Source of the DNA: Simiduia aestuariiviva
Lineage (GTDB): Bacteria > Pseudomonadota > Gammaproteobacteria > Pseudomonadales > Cellvibrionaceae
DNA length: 64,000 nt
Assembly (NCBI RefSeq): GCF_014192475.1
Contig: NZ_JACHXZ010000005.1
Span: 1-64,000, forward strand
Direction: 5' to 3'
In this document: one piece after another, positions 12,092 through 22,004 of the stretch
How positions within the stretch are numbered: the stretch's first letter is position 1
Layout: each line of letters begins with the position of its first letter
Translations under genes and position numbers: made by a program
Notes under the pieces: model-generated
Told to the model about the DNA's origin: nothing
Databases searched by the model: none
The model's input: the letters and a program-made list of their open reading frames with translations, nothing else

Positions 12092-12712
12092 ATGGCACGT
12101 TATATCGGACCAAAGTGTAAGCTGGCGCGTCGCGAAGGAACAGATCTGTTCCTTAAAAGTGGTGCTCGCCCGCTAGATTCAAAATGTAAAGCTGAAACTG
12201 CACCTGGCATGCATGGCCAGCGTCGTGGCCGTTTGTCGGACTACGGTGTGCAGCTTCGCGAAAAGCAAAAAGTTCGTCGCATTTACGGCGTTCTGGAAAA
12301 GCAATTCCGCGGTTACTACAAAGAAGCAGCCCGTCGCAAGGGTGCAACCGGTGAAAACCTGTTGAAGCTGTTGGAAACACGTTTAGATAACGTTGTTTAC
12401 CGTATGGGTTTCGGTTCTACTCGTTCCGAAAGCCGCCAGCTGGTTTCTCATAAGGCGATTTTGGTTAACGGCAAGACTGTTAACATCCCGTCTTATCAAG
12501 TAGCTGAAGGCGATGTGGTTTCTGTTCGTGAGAAAGCCAAAGCTCAACTGCGTATTCAGCAGGCTTTGACCTTGGCAGCTCAGCGCGCAGACGTTGAATG
12601 GGTTGATGTAAGCAGCGACAAGAAGGAAGGCACGTTCAAGCGTGTTCCCGATCGCGCAGACTTGCCAGCCGATATCAACGAAAACCTGATCGTTGAACTT
12701 TACTCCAAGTAA
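12092..12712 (+). CDS. rpsD: 30S ribosomal protein S4
   Basis: The product is 206 aa with the N-terminal S4 region ([20 protein letters not shown]) and an S4 RNA-binding domain ([20 protein letters not shown]). S4 nucleates 30S assembly and in E. coli represses the alpha operon. There is one S4 copy in the window. Confidence 0.97.
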   Translation: MARYIGPKCKLARREGTDLFLKSGARPLDSKCKAETAPGMHGQRRGRLSDYGVQLREKQKVRRIYGVLEKQFRGYYKEAARRKGATGENLLKLLETRLDNVVYRMGFGSTRSESRQLVSHKAILVNGKTVNIPSYQVAEGDVVSVREKAKAQLRIQQALTLAAQRADVEWVDVSSDKKEGTFKRVPDRADLPADINENLIVELYSK

Positions 12713-12734
12713 TTAACCGCTAACAGGAACGGCT

Positions 12735-13727
12735 ATGCAGAGTGCAGTAAACGAGTTTTATACACCGCGTCATATCGACGTTACCGAATTGAGCTCAACC
12801 CGCTCAAAGGTGGTCTTAGAGCCTCTGGAGCGTGGCTTCGGTCATACATTGGGCAATGCGTTACGTCGCATCTTGCTTTCTTCCATGCCCGGCTGTGCGA
12901 TCACCGAAGTAAAAATCGACGGTGTACAACACGAGTACAGTGCTATTGAAGGTGTGCAGGAAGACGTTATCGAAATCCTGCTTAACCTGAAGGGTGTAGC
13001 AGTAGTCATGCACGGCAAAGATCAGGTTGAACTGACTTTGTCGAAAAAGGGCGCAGGCGTTGTTACTGCCGCTGATATTCAGGTAGATCACGAAGTCGAG
13101 ATTAAAAATCCCGATCACGTGATTGCCCATATCACTGGCGACAAAGCGCTGAATATGAAATTGACCGTTGCTCGCGGTCGTGGCTACGAGCCCGCTGATC
13201 AGCGTCATAGTGACGAGGAAGAAACTCGTGCTATTGGTCGTCTGCAGTTGGATGCATCCTTCAGCCCGGTGAAGCGTTTAGCTTACTCTGTTGAAAGTGC
13301 GCGCGTTGAGCAGCGCACCGATTTGGATAAGCTGGTGCTCGATTTGGAAACCAACGGCACTATTGAGCCCGAGGAAGCCATTCGTCGCGCCGCGACTATC
13401 CTGCAGCAGCAGTTGGCAGTATTTGTTGATCTGGAAGGCGAAAAAGAAGCCGAGCCAGTACGTAAAGAAGAGGAAATCGATCCGGTGCTGTTGCGCCCAG
13501 TTGATGACCTTGAGCTTACCGTACGCTCAGCTAACTGCCTGAAAGCAGAAAACATTTACTACATCGGCGACCTTATTCAGCGCACTGAAGTTGAGCTGTT
13601 AAAGACTCCGAACCTGGGTAAAAAATCACTCACCGAAATCAAAGACATCCTTGCCTCGCGCGGCTTGTCTTTGGGCATGCGTCTCGAAAACTGGCCACCG
13701 GCTAGCTTGCGTACAGACGATAAGTAG
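12735..13727 (+). CDS. rpoA: RNA polymerase alpha subunit
   Basis: The product is 330 aa. Residues 1 to about 235 form the dimerisation and assembly domain ([20 protein letters not shown]). The C-terminal domain contains [19 protein letters not shown], which keeps the Arg, Asn, Cys and Lys residues that contact UP elements and activators. It is encoded between rpsD and rplQ as usual. Confidence 0.98.
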   Translation: MQSAVNEFYTPRHIDVTELSSTRSKVVLEPLERGFGHTLGNALRRILLSSMPGCAITEVKIDGVQHEYSAIEGVQEDVIEILLNLKGVAVVMHGKDQVELTLSKKGAGVVTAADIQVDHEVEIKNPDHVIAHITGDKALNMKLTVARGRGYEPADQRHSDEEETRAIGRLQLDASFSPVKRLAYSVESARVEQRTDLDKLVLDLETNGTIEPEEAIRRAATILQQQLAVFVDLEGEKEAEPVRKEEEIDPVLLRPVDDLELTVRSANCLKAENIYYIGDLIQRTEVELLKTPNLGKKSLTEIKDILASRGLSLGMRLENWPPASLRTDDK

Positions 13728-13805
13728 GTAGATTCTGCGCGTGGTTCGCCACGCGCTTAACAAGATTTGCTGATATAGCAATCAGAACGTATAGGATTTA
13801 GCGTC

Positions 13806-14186
13806 ATGCGTCATCGTAAAAGTGGCCGTCAACTGAATCGAAACAGCTCACACCGTAAGGCCATGTTTAAAAATATGGCTATCTCACTGGTTGAGCATGA
13901 ACTGATCAAAACCACTTTGCCTAAGGCCAAGGAACTGCGTCGCGTCGTAGAACCCTTGATCACATTGGCGAAGACTGACAGTGTTGCCAACCGTCGTTTG
14001 GCGTTCAGCCGTTTGAACAACGACAAAGCGGTAGGTAAGCTGTTTAACGAACTAGGCCCACGTTTCGAAGCCCGTCCCGGCGGTTATATTCGTATTTTGA
14101 AGTGTGGTCTGCGTACTGGTGACAAAGCGCCTATGGCCTATGTCGAACTAGTCGATCGCAACGCAAAAGAAGAAGCTGCCGAGTAA
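13806..14186 (+). CDS. rplQ: 50S ribosomal protein L17
   Basis: The product is 126 aa ([20 protein letters not shown]). L17 lies near the tunnel exit. It is the last gene of the alpha operon and is followed by a strong terminator. Confidence 0.97.
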   Translation: MRHRKSGRQLNRNSSHRKAMFKNMAISLVEHELIKTTLPKAKELRRVVEPLITLAKTDSVANRRLAFSRLNNDKAVGKLFNELGPRFEARPGGYIRILKCGLRTGDKAPMAYVELVDRNAKEEAAE

Positions 14187-14202
14187 TCAGCGCTTCATCT
14201 TA

Positions 14203-14230
14203 AAAAGACCGGGCTTAGCCCGGTTTTTTT
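14203..14230 (+). terminator. Rho-independent terminator of the alpha operon
   Basis: ACCGGGC (14208-14214), loop TTA and GCCCGGT (14218-14224) form a 7-bp stem followed by seven T. The A-run before the stem makes it usable from the other strand, where it could also end uvrA. Confidence 0.9.
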
Positions 14231-14275
14231 ATGCCTAATATTTATTGGTGAGCGCGCCCCGAAGTTGAGGGGTAG

Positions 14276-14298
14276 GCCGGCCATTTAGATCGGCCGGC
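14276..14298. repeat. GC-rich inverted repeat downstream of uvrA
   Basis: GCCGGCC (14276-14282) pairs with GGCCGGC (14292-14298) across a 9-nt loop. It lies between the convergent ends of rplQ and uvrA and has no T-run on either side, so its role is unclear. Confidence 0.5.
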
Positions 14299-14373
14299 AA
14301 CTTGAGTAGATCTCGAAAAGGCGATATTGAGAGGGCTGTGGGGATGTTTTGGTTTACGTTACCCCAATGGCCT

Positions 14374-17256
14374 CTATGTTCTAGAGGCTTTGGTGTTGGT
14401 TTTTTTCTTGGTCTGGCTGCTGGCCTTTGCCGCGCTGGCTAGCAAGGGCTTTAGAAATTGACCCGTATGGGAATGTTTCATTTTGGCAACGGCTTCAGGC
14501 GTTCCCTCGGCAATTATTTCACCGCCGCCGCTACCGCCCTCGGGACCAAGATCAACCACCCAGTCGGCGGTCTTAATGACATCTAGGTTGTGCTCAATGA
14601 CGACAACGGTGTTGCCGTGGTCTCTTAGTCGATGCAGCACGTTTAGCAGCTGCTGTATGTCGTAAAAGTGCAGTCCAGTGGTAGGCTCATCAAGAATATA
14701 GAGCGTTTTACCTGTATCTCGCTTACTGAGCTCGCGGGAAAGCTTAACTCGTTGCGCTTCACCGCCCGATAGGGTGGTGGCGGCTTGGCCCAGGCGAATA
14801 TAGGATAGACCTACGTCCATTAAGGTTTGTAGTTTTTTGGCAATGGCGGGCACCGCGTCGAAAAATTCCCGGGCATCCTCAACAGTTAAGTCTAAAACTT
14901 CGTGTATGTTCTTACCCTTGAATTTAACTTCAAGCGTTTCCCGGTTGTAGCGTTTGCCTTTACATACATCGCAGGGCACGAACACGTCCGGCAGAAAATG
15001 CATTTCAACTTTCGTAACGCCATCACCCTGGCAGGCTTCGCAGCGCCCGCCTTTAACGTTGAAACTGAAGCGTCCAGGTTTGTAGCCGCGCGAACGAGAT
15101 TCTTGCGTGCCCGCAAAGATGTCGCGGATCGGGGTAAATATACCGGTGTAGGTGGCAGGGTTAGATCTCGGTGTGCGGCCAATGGGGCTTTGGTCGATAT
15201 CGACACACTTATCAAATTGGTCCAGCCCTTCGACTTTTTTGTAAGGCGCAGCTTTTAGGGTGGTGGCTTTATTCAATGCTGTTGCCGCTAAGGGATGTAA
15301 GGTCGCGTTAATCAGCGTTGATTTACCGGACCCAGATACGCCCGTAACGCACGTCATCAGCCCAACGGGAATCGACAGTGTTACATCTTTCAGGTTGTTA
15401 CCTGTTGCGCCGCTCAGCACCAGTTGGGCATCTTTGCGATTCTCGTGCCTTTTGGGAGGTACGGCAATCGAACGGCGACCCGATAGATAGTCGGCGGTAA
15501 GTGAGTTTTTCGCTTTCAGCACTTGTTTATACGTGCCCGCTGCAACCACTTCGCCGCCATGAACACCGGCGCCTGGGCCGATATCGATCAGGTAGTCGGC
15601 ACTGCGAATCGCATCCTCATCATGCTCAACCACGATGACGGTATTGCCTAAATCCCGCAGGTGCGTCAGCGTGCGCAGTAAGCGTTCATTGTCTCGTTGG
15701 TGTAAGCCAATGGATGGCTCATCTAGAATGTACATGACGCCGACTAGCCCGGCGCCTATTTGGCTAGCTAAGCGAATGCGCTGGGCTTCGCCGCCGGACA
15801 AAGTGTCGGCGCTGCGATTCAGGGAAAGGTAATTTAAACCAACGTCCACCAAAAATTGAAAGCGGTCGCGTAGCTCCTTCAGAATCTTACTGGCGATTTC
15901 CTGCTTGCGACCTTTAAACTTCAGTTGCTCGAAGTAGGTAAAGGCATCACCTACCGGCAAGCTGGTAATTTCTGGCAATGTTTTATTGTCTACAAACACG
16001 TTGCGCGCATCGCGCCTTAGTCGTGTGCCATCGCACTCAGGGCAAAGTTGATGGGAAAGAAATTTCGCTAGATCTTCGCGCACCATTTGAGAATCTGTGT
16101 CGCGGTAGCGGCGCTCCATGTTGGGTAGCACCCCTTCAAAGCGATGCGTACGTTGGTAAATATCGCCTCTGTCATTAACGTAGCGGAAGGAAATCTCTTG
16201 CGTGCCCGAACCATAAAGCACCGACTCGCGGTCTTTCTTCCGCAATTTTTTCCAAGGCGTGTCTATTGAAAAACCATAGTGATCCGCAATGGAGGTAAGC
16301 ATGTGAAAGTAGTAAACATTGCGGCGGTCCCAGCCGCGAATTGCCCCTTCCGCGAGCGTCAACTCGGGGTCGTGGACTACTTTTTCTTCATCGACAAATT
16401 GCTTGGCGCCAAGGCCGTCACAGCTGGGGCAGGCGCCGGCTGGATTGTTGAAGGAAAACAGGCGAGGTTCGAGTTCCGCTAAGCTGTAGTCACAAATGGG
16501 GCAGGCGTGCTTGGCGCTGAAGATACGGTCTTCGCCATCGCCATCCATGTAGCTGATGATAGCTTGCCCGTCTGCGAGATTGAGTGCCGTCTCAAAGGAT
16601 TCCGCGAGGCGTAACTGGAGATCATCCTTTACTTTAAAGCGGTCTATGACCACTTCGATACTGTGTTTCTTCTTCTTATCGAGTTGCGGGGCATCGTCTA
16701 GATCTACAACGAGTCCGTTGATCCGCGCGCGAATGAAGCCGTCGCGCTGCAACTGCTCCATGATATGTAAGTGCTCACCTTTGCGATCGCGCACCAAGGG
16801 CGCGAGCAACATGATCTTGCTGCCTTCAGGCAATGCCAATACCTGATCCACCATTTCGCTGACGGTTTGCGCGGCTAATGGTTCCCCGTGGACGGGGCAG
16901 CGAGGCTCGCCTACGCGCGCATACAGCAATCGCAGGTAATCATAGATCTCCGTTATGGTGCCAACGGTGGAGCGCGGGTTATGAGAGGTGGACTTCTGCT
17001 CGATGGAAATTGCAGGGCTTAGGCCCTCAACATGATCCACGTCGGGCTTTTCCATCATGGATAAGAACTGACGGGCGTAGGTTGATAGCGATTCTACATA
17101 GCGACGCTGACCTTCCGCGTACAGGGTGTCAAACGCGAGTGACGACTTACCTGAGCCCGACAGTCCGGTGATGACTACCAGCTTGTCGCGGGGGATGTCT
17201 AGGTCGATATTCTTTAGGTTGTGGGTGCGCGCCCCACGGACTTGAATGCTATCCAC
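14374..17256 (-). CDS. uvrA: Excinuclease ABC subunit A
   Basis: The product is 960 aa, full length. UvrA is the dimeric ABC-type ATPase that finds bulky DNA lesions and loads UvrB in nucleotide excision repair. Visible motifs are Walker [10 protein letters not shown] (residues 31-39), a second Walker [10 protein letters not shown] near residue 640, two ABC signatures ([11 protein letters not shown] and [11 protein letters not shown]), and zinc-type cysteine pairs (CPIC/CPSC and CEAC/CDVC). The C-terminus is a Lys/Thr-rich tail. It is transcribed towards rplQ, away from the ssb side. Confidence 0.98.
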   Translation of the reverse strand: MDSIQVRGARTHNLKNIDLDIPRDKLVVITGLSGSGKSSLAFDTLYAEGQRRYVESLSTYARQFLSMMEKPDVDHVEGLSPAISIEQKSTSHNPRSTVGTITEIYDYLRLLYARVGEPRCPVHGEPLAAQTVSEMVDQVLALPEGSKIMLLAPLVRDRKGEHLHIMEQLQRDGFIRARINGLVVDLDDAPQLDKKKKHSIEVVIDRFKVKDDLQLRLAESFETALNLADGQAIISYMDGDGEDRIFSAKHACPICDYSLAELEPRLFSFNNPAGACPSCDGLGAKQFVDEEKVVHDPELTLAEGAIRGWDRRNVYYFHMLTSIADHYGFSIDTPWKKLRKKDRESVLYGSGTQEISFRYVNDRGDIYQRTHRFEGVLPNMERRYRDTDSQMVREDLAKFLSHQLCPECDGTRLRRDARNVFVDNKTLPEITSLPVGDAFTYFEQLKFKGRKQEIASKILKELRDRFQFLVDVGLNYLSLNRSADTLSGGEAQRIRLASQIGAGLVGVMYILDEPSIGLHQRDNERLLRTLTHLRDLGNTVIVVEHDEDAIRSADYLIDIGPGAGVHGGEVVAAGTYKQVLKAKNSLTADYLSGRRSIAVPPKRHENRKDAQLVLSGATGNNLKDVTLSIPVGLMTCVTGVSGSGKSTLINATLHPLAATALNKATTLKAAPYKKVEGLDQFDKCVDIDQSPIGRTPRSNPATYTGIFTPIRDIFAGTQESRSRGYKPGRFSFNVKGGRCEACQGDGVTKVEMHFLPDVFVPCDVCKGKRYNRETLEVKFKGKNIHEVLDLTVEDAREFFDAVPAIAKKLQTLMDVGLSYIRLGQAATTLSGGEAQRVKLSRELSKRDTGKTLYILDEPTTGLHFYDIQQLLNVLHRLRDHGNTVVVIEHNLDVIKTADWVVDLGPEGGSGGGEIIAEGTPEAVAKMKHSHTGQFLKPLLASAAKASSQTKKKTNTKASRT

Positions 17257-17287
17257 TTAACAACTCTCTAGTGGTTGAAAACCGACC

Positions 17288-17316
17288 ATTATAGAGCCTG
17301 AGAGCAGGACTGTCAG
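17288..17316 (-). promoter_or_regulatory. Sigma-70 promoter of uvrA
   Basis: On the minus strand CTGACA (17316-17311) is followed after 17 nt by a consensus TATAAT (17293-17288). The start would fall near 17281, giving a leader of about 25 nt. It abuts the terminator of the amyloid gene upstream. No CTGT-N8-ACAG LexA box was found in or around it. Confidence 0.7.
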
Positions 17317-17344
17317 AAAAGAAAAAGGGGCCCAAAGGCCCCTT
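17317..17344 (-). terminator. Terminator of the csgA-like gene
   Basis: On the minus strand AAGGGGCC, loop TTTG and GGCCCCTT form an 8-bp stem followed by a T-rich stretch (TTTCTTTTC). It lies 20 nt after the stop codon of the curlin gene. Confidence 0.85.
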
Positions 17345-17363
17345 GGTGTATCAGCGCAACAAA

Positions 17364-18449
17364 TTAATTTTGCGTAATTATGGCATGGTTACCAGCACCA
17401 CTAGATTGGGTGATGATAGCCATATCATTCATGCCGCCCTGCTGAACAGTGGCGATGTTGGGGTTGTCCGCCATGCCGTAACCGGTTTGAAGCACAGATG
17501 CCATGTTGCCAGTACCCATTTGCTGAACGTCTGCCATGTTCATTTCGCCAGATTGATCGATATCAGCCATATTTTGTGCACCAGGTTGATCAATGGCTGC
17601 GGTGTTAAATGCACCGGTCTGCACGATCAAGGCCAAGTTTTGATCGCCGGCACCTTGAGCGATGTCTGCCTGCAGCATGTCACCGTTTTGGTCAACAATG
17701 GCTTCGCTCTCCATTGATTGATCTTGATTGATGTTCGCGTTGTTGCCGAAGCCCACTTGGGTGATGTCGGCAAGGGAGCTATCGGAGATCGCTGTCTGGC
17801 TAATATTAGCGGTATGCATCATGCCTTCTTGGCTGATGTTCGCTTCGGCATACCATGAATCGTCTTGTGAGATGTTGGCCTCATGGTAGTCGCCAGTTTG
17901 ATAAATAAAAGCTTGGTCACCCAGCGTGTAGTACTGACTGATGGTGGCATTACTGTTGAATGCAGACTGCTGCTGAATCTCAGCGTTATTACCTTCAGCA
18001 ATGGTTTGATCGATAGTCGCCGTGCTCAGCGCGGAGTCTGTTTGATCAATGGAGGCCATATTGTCCCACGCGTAGACTTGGCTGATGGTGGCGGTGGCTA
18101 CATCGGAAACCATGGTTTGTGTAATCTGTGCGTTGTTGCCCTCGCCGTCTTGCACAATTGCGCCTTCAGCATACCAGCTGTCATTTTGAGTGATAGCTGC
18201 GCGGTTATCGATGCCTACGGTGTCGATGGTGGCGGTCATCGGGGCTAAGCTATCGCCTTGCACAATGGCTGCACCATTGCCGCTGCCGTCTTGAAATACA
18301 GTTGCTATGCCATCGTTAACTGCTGTCTGGTCTATGGTGGCCGTGTTGTTGTCGCCAATTTGATCTGCGGTTGCAATGCTGTTGTCAGCAATTGCGCCAG
18401 AGCTGATCAGTGCGATAGCAAGTGCAAGTGGAGTTATATGTTTTTTCAT
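17364..18449 (-). CDS. csgA: CsgA-like major curlin subunit, extra-long repeat protein
   Basis: The product is 361 aa with a signal peptide (MKKHITPLALAIALISSGAIA, cleavage near residue 21). The rest is almost entirely curlin-type repeats. By eye there are about 29 A-x-[I/V]-x-Q half-repeats spaced 10-13 residues apart, for example NTATIDQ, EANISQ and NMADIDQ. Curlins are secreted unfolded through CsgG and assemble into extracellular cross-beta fibres. E. coli CsgA has five full repeats, so this protein has roughly three times as many strands. AGGAAG precedes the ATG. It is the last gene of the csg cluster and has its own terminator. Confidence 0.88.
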   Translation of the reverse strand: MKKHITPLALAIALISSGAIADNSIATADQIGDNNTATIDQTAVNDGIATVFQDGSGNGAAIVQGDSLAPMTATIDTVGIDNRAAITQNDSWYAEGAIVQDGEGNNAQITQTMVSDVATATISQVYAWDNMASIDQTDSALSTATIDQTIAEGNNAEIQQQSAFNSNATISQYYTLGDQAFIYQTGDYHEANISQDDSWYAEANISQEGMMHTANISQTAISDSSLADITQVGFGNNANINQDQSMESEAIVDQNGDMLQADIAQGAGDQNLALIVQTGAFNTAAIDQPGAQNMADIDQSGEMNMADVQQMGTGNMASVLQTGYGMADNPNIATVQQGGMNDMAIITQSSGAGNHAIITQN

Positions 18450-18479
18450 AGCATCTTCCTTATTGATTAAGTATGGGTC

Positions 18480-19061
18480 TTACTGAAGTTGTCGAACGGT
18501 CGTGGTTTGATGGTTGCCATACTGAACAACCACACTCGTTAAACTTGAGCCGTGTTGGTGAACAGTGGCAGAGTTTTGGTAGCCAACTTGTTTGACTAAA
18601 CTGCGATTATCGGCGCCGTGCTGGGCAATGTTTGCCTCATTGCCCGAGCCGATTTGAACCAGGGTGCTCTGATTGTGCGAGCCACTTTGAACGATAGTGG
18701 CAATGTGAAGGTCGCCGGACTGTTGCGTTAGGCTGATGTGTCGATCGCCTAGTTGCTCTACGGATAAGACATTGCCAAATCCTGCCTGCAGCGATGCTGT
18801 GCTATTGCCAAAACCGGTTTGTAGGCTGGCGGTGGTGTTGTCACTGCCGTGCTGAATGCTAACCGCAAGGTTATTCGTACCCATTGGCGCAAGGCTTGCC
18901 AATTCGTCGCCGAATAAGTCTAGGTTGTGTGTGTCGATATCGGATTGCTGGTCAGACGGGAGCGGCGCGGCCGAGGCGATGTTGAACAAAGACAGGAGGC
19001 AGGTGCAAAAAACCACAGTATTGGCGACGTTTTTCCATCGTCTTTTGTGTAAGTCGTCCAT
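18480..19061 (-). CDS. csgB: CsgB-like minor curlin subunit (nucleator candidate)
   Basis: The product is 193 aa from the ATG at 19061; a TTG four codons upstream is possible but has no better ribosome-binding site. After a signal peptide ending near FNIASA there is an acidic spacer, then about 12 half-repeats such as NSTASLQAGFGN and EANIAQHGADN. These keep the Gly-Asn and Gln spacing of the curlin family. Fewer repeats and a position just before the larger curlin suggest the nucleator role of CsgB, which is inference. The 192-nt gap after csgG may carry a separate promoter. Confidence 0.8.
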   Translation of the reverse strand: MDDLHKRRWKNVANTVVFCTCLLSLFNIASAAPLPSDQQSDIDTHNLDLFGDELASLAPMGTNNLAVSIQHGSDNTTASLQTGFGNSTASLQAGFGNVLSVEQLGDRHISLTQQSGDLHIATIVQSGSHNQSTLVQIGSGNEANIAQHGADNRSLVKQVGYQNSATVHQHGSSLTSVVVQYGNHQTTTVRQLQ

Positions 19062-19253
19062 GTAAGTTGGCAACCACGTTTATGAATGTCGGGCTCATTT
19101 TGTGGTTTGTTTCACATTGTCTCTATCGCGCTTAAGTGTGGATTTTAAGCCCGGACACCAAGGCTAAATTCATGCCTGAATTAATCGTCATTTAATTTAT
19201 TAGTTATTTAGCGTGAGTGAAAAATAAACATGCACGTCCATGTGCAAGAAGTG

Positions 19254-20120
19254 CTAAAGAATGTCAGGTGTTTGCGATAAGTATTGCTGAAGTACAGGAT
19301 TATTTAATTCTTCAGGATTCGCTAAAGACCAACTGTTTTTCTTCAAACCGTCGGCAATTAGGTGAATTAATGCCGCTTCTAGTGCAGATAAAACGCACAT
19401 TTGTGCCGGTTCATTGGTCGTCATGCCCGCTTCAACTTCCAATAGTCGTTTGAATTCCACAAAGCGAAATACGCCACCACTCAGCTCCTGTGACAGTATT
19501 GATTTACTCGTCATAACGCTGTGTAAAATTCGTCCGGATCGTATGTCGATTGCTCGTAAGTTAACGGTCACTTGGTCTGATCGGTATTGTTCGGAAGCGC
19601 CAATCCCAAAATAGCGCGCTCCGGCGCCACCGGTTTTGATATTGGATTCGTAGGCTACAACGCTGCCTTCGATCAAGACATTGGCTGCCAGTAATGAGGG
19701 CAGCTCCTCGTCATTGTTTTGCGGTGTATTGGGCTTTTTTAGCGCGGCGCGAATTATCTTTCTTTCGGTTAGTAGGTTTTGTAAACCTTCGCGCTCTAGA
19801 GGAATGAACCAGCCAGAATCATTCATAGCGTTTACCAGCATGGCGGTCGCGCCTTGCGTAACCGCCGTTGAAAATGAACTGGCCGGCATGGGCTTGTATT
19901 GCCCTGTTTGGTCGCGAATGGTGTAGACCGTAGCAACAATTTTCCCCCGTGGCTGTGGGAGGCTTATTAAATCTCGATAGGTGCTAGCTCTTGGTGTCAG
20001 CGTAGATTTGCTGATCTCGGGTCCGAAAAGATTTTCGTTGGTATCTTTTACGGTCTGGCAGCCAGTTAGCAGCAATAGCAGACAAGGCAGCGCGAGCTGC
20101 TTGAAATAATGGGCGCGCAT
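19254..20120 (-). CDS. csgG: Curli secretion channel lipoprotein CsgG
   Basis: The product is 288 aa. The lipobox LLTGC places the acylated cysteine at residue 21. The mature part matches CsgG in length and in landmark sequences (GPEISKSTLTPRASTYRDL, LISLPQPRGKIVATVY, FIPLEREGLQNLLTERKIIR). CsgG forms a nine-subunit outer-membrane pore that exports curlin subunits. It follows csgF by 14 nt in the same direction. Confidence 0.95.
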   Translation of the reverse strand: MRAHYFKQLALPCLLLLLTGCQTVKDTNENLFGPEISKSTLTPRASTYRDLISLPQPRGKIVATVYTIRDQTGQYKPMPASSFSTAVTQGATAMLVNAMNDSGWFIPLEREGLQNLLTERKIIRAALKKPNTPQNNDEELPSLLAANVLIEGSVVAYESNIKTGGAGARYFGIGASEQYRSDQVTVNLRAIDIRSGRILHSVMTSKSILSQELSGGVFRFVEFKRLLEVEAGMTTNEPAQMCVLSALEAALIHLIADGLKKNSWSLANPEELNNPVLQQYLSQTPDIL

Positions 20121-20134
20121 AATTCTTCCTGAAT

Positions 20135-20545
20135 TTAGTTCTGGGGGTTCAGTCCGGAAACCACGATTTCCGTTACATCATTAGTGTTCTTATCAGTGAT
20201 GATTACGGTTAACACGCCTCCATCGTCGACTAGATCGACGATAAATGCATCTGTTTGCAAGCTGCCGCTGTTGCCGTTGCCTACATCCGTGAGTAACTGG
20301 TTGAGCAGGCGCGACTGCAATGAGCTGGTGAATCGCTCGATATCGGATGGCGCTTGGTAGCCATCTCCCAGATCTGGATTTTTATTGGTGTCTTGGGCGC
20401 TGGCATTGCCCAGTAGGTAGCTACCATTCAGTGCATTGCCGCCAAAATTTGGATTGACGGGAGTGTAAATCAGCTCTGATGCAATGCCGGTGGCATGAAT
20501 GCTACAGCCGAGCAATATGCCAAGCAGGGGCGTTTTTTTATTCAT
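20135..20545 (-). CDS. csgF: Curli assembly factor CsgF
   Basis: The product is 136 aa with a signal peptide cut near residue 23. The mature N-terminus contains VNPNFGGNALNGSYLL, matching the NPNFGGNP-type segment of CsgF that inserts into the CsgG pore. CsgF links the pore exit to the nucleator on the cell surface. It lies between csgE and csgG with gaps of 9 and 14 nt. Confidence 0.93.
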   Translation of the reverse strand: MNKKTPLLGILLGCSIHATGIASELIYTPVNPNFGGNALNGSYLLGNASAQDTNKNPDLGDGYQAPSDIERFTSSLQSRLLNQLLTDVGNGNSGSLQTDAFIVDLVDDGGVLTVIITDKNTNDVTEIVVSGLNPQN

Positions 20546-20554
20546 GGTCGTGTC

Positions 20555-20965
20555 TCAATATTCGTCCTGAGCGAGATCAAATGTGTCCATAAACAACATC
20601 TGTAATTGTTGCTGTTGGGCTTGGTTGTGGATGTATTGTGCGGCACTTGTCGCTTCATTGCTCAGGTCAACTTTCCCTGGCGGTAAAAAGCGGCGGTAAA
20701 CTTCGCGATTATCCAGCGTGACCCAGATAAGGCTACCCCAGCGCGCGGAGGGGCGCTCATAAACGGTGAGGTTGTAATCGTTGTTTTGGGAGAAATTGGT
20801 ATTTCGGTAGTCACCGAGATAGCGTGCGAACTCGTGCCCTACCCGCGTAATGGTGCTGTCGTGAGTGAAGCCCGAAATTTCGTCGTCAATGTCGTCTGCG
20901 CAGCTAAATTGGATCGGCAGTAAAAGCAACCCTGTGGCAACTAAAAGCCACGAAATGTGATGCAT
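20555..20965 (-). CDS. csgE: Curli periplasmic adaptor CsgE
   Basis: The product is 136 aa with a signal peptide ending near FSCA. The core GHEFARYLGDYR, followed by LTVYERPSARWGSLIWVTLD and the REVYRRFLPP segment, is typical of CsgE. CsgE caps the periplasmic side of CsgG and gives substrate specificity. The start lies 2 nt after the csgD stop, so coupling is likely. Confidence 0.93.
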   Translation of the reverse strand: MHHISWLLVATGLLLLPIQFSCADDIDDEISGFTHDSTITRVGHEFARYLGDYRNTNFSQNNDYNLTVYERPSARWGSLIWVTLDNREVYRRFLPPGKVDLSNEATSAAQYIHNQAQQQQLQMLFMDTFDLAQDEY

Positions 20966-20967
20966 GA

Positions 20968-21639
20968 TTAAATGTTATTTCTCGCCCAATTAGATGCCTG
21001 CAACCGATTTTTCACATCGATTTTTTTGAACACGTTGTAAAGGTGGCTTTTTATGGTGTGTTCACTCACGAATAGTGCTTCCGCAATCTGCAAGTTTGTT
21101 GCGCCGCCAGCGAGCAATTCCATAATTTGAAGTTCGCGGCGGGTCAGCATTTGCCGAGACCCAGCGTCCATCGGGGGGCGACGATTTTGTTCTATCAGTT
21201 GGTGGGTGACTTCGCGCGGCAGCCAAAGGTGGCCAGATATGAGTGCGCCTAGGCCTTTAAGCAATTGATTGTGATCGGCATTAATGTAAAACAGCCCTTT
21301 AACTTGAGGCCATTCTGCCAAATGTTCTTGCTCGGAATTTTGGATGACATTGAACAGTGCGATCACTAAACGATTGTGCTTGCTCTGTAGGTTTTGCAGT
21401 AGGCTGCGCAGTGCATTCATGTCGAAGTGTTGAGCGTCAATTAATAATAGTGACTGTTCGCTATCGAGCATTTGCCCAACCTGTTGAGGCTGGTCGGCCA
21501 AGCGGCAGTCTAATTGGAGCTTGTCAGACATGAGATTGGCCAGCATTTTAGATTGCATGCTGGATTCGCTCAGCAGCACCATGGTTTCGGCGCTGGCTTT
21601 TTGAGATGCACTGGTGGCGTTCATCATTCTCGAGTCCAT
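20968..21639 (-). CDS. csgD: LuxR-family regulator, CsgD-like
   Basis: The product is 223 aa. The N-terminal part resembles a receiver-like domain without a clear full phospho-acceptor set. The C-terminal part is a LuxR helix-turn-helix (LTRRELQIMELLAGGATNLQ, then EHTIKSHLYNVFKKI), as in CsgD. In enterobacteria CsgD activates the curlin genes. Here it is the first gene of the same transcription unit as csgEFG, which suggests autoregulation of the whole cluster; this is inference. Confidence 0.85.
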   Translation of the reverse strand: MDSRMMNATSASQKASAETMVLLSESSMQSKMLANLMSDKLQLDCRLADQPQQVGQMLDSEQSLLLIDAQHFDMNALRSLLQNLQSKHNRLVIALFNVIQNSEQEHLAEWPQVKGLFYINADHNQLLKGLGALISGHLWLPREVTHQLIEQNRRPPMDAGSRQMLTRRELQIMELLAGGATNLQIAEALFVSEHTIKSHLYNVFKKIDVKNRLQASNWARNNI

Positions 21640-21683
21640 ATTAATTATGATTTGCTATCCATTGCGTCTTGGCGCTGCACGTA

Positions 21684-21712
21684 AGAGTAAAGTGTCACTA
21701 TTAGTACGGCAA
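21684..21712 (-). promoter_or_regulatory. Possible promoter of csgD
   Basis: On the minus strand TTGCCG (21712-21707) lies 17 nt before TACTCT (21689-21684), about 45 nt upstream of the csgD ATG. The match is moderate. The rest of the gap from 21640 to 22004 holds the terminator at 21956 and no further gene that I can support. Confidence 0.35.
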
Positions 21713-21955
21713 GACGGTGGAACTCAGACTTCTAAAAATACCACCTTAGTATGGGTTCCTTAGATTTTTTGGCAAGTGCTCTGATGGCTTTTAGGCGTTA
21801 AATTTCAGCTAGTATTGAACGTAAAAACGACTGGCGCAAAAGCATCCCGAATATGTTCGTTTTTTAGGCTAAAGGCTTCGGTATGTCGGGGTTTTGGAGT
21901 GGGATTAGGCTGAGTGTCGCGGGTGGTACTGACGTAGCAGTCACAAAAAGCTCAT

Positions 21956-21983
21956 AAAAAAAGCCCCCTTTGGGGGCTTTTTT
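21956..21983 (-). terminator. Terminator after the small secreted protein gene
   Basis: AAGCCCCC, loop TTT and GGGGGCTT form an 8-bp stem with A- and T-runs on both sides. On the minus strand it lies 22 nt after the stop at 22005. It separates that gene from csgD transcription. Confidence 0.88.
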
Positions 21984-22004
21984 AAGACTTCCGTGCTGCT
22001 GTGG

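Noticed and set aside
14276-14298. GC-rich inverted repeat as terminator of uvrA
   Set aside because: No T-run follows on the minus strand; the hairpin at 14203-14230 is the better candidate. It is listed only as a repeat.
17364-18449. Repeats in the csgA-like gene as a CRISPR or DNA satellite
   Set aside because: The repeats are at protein level, vary in length and base sequence, and fit the curlin family.
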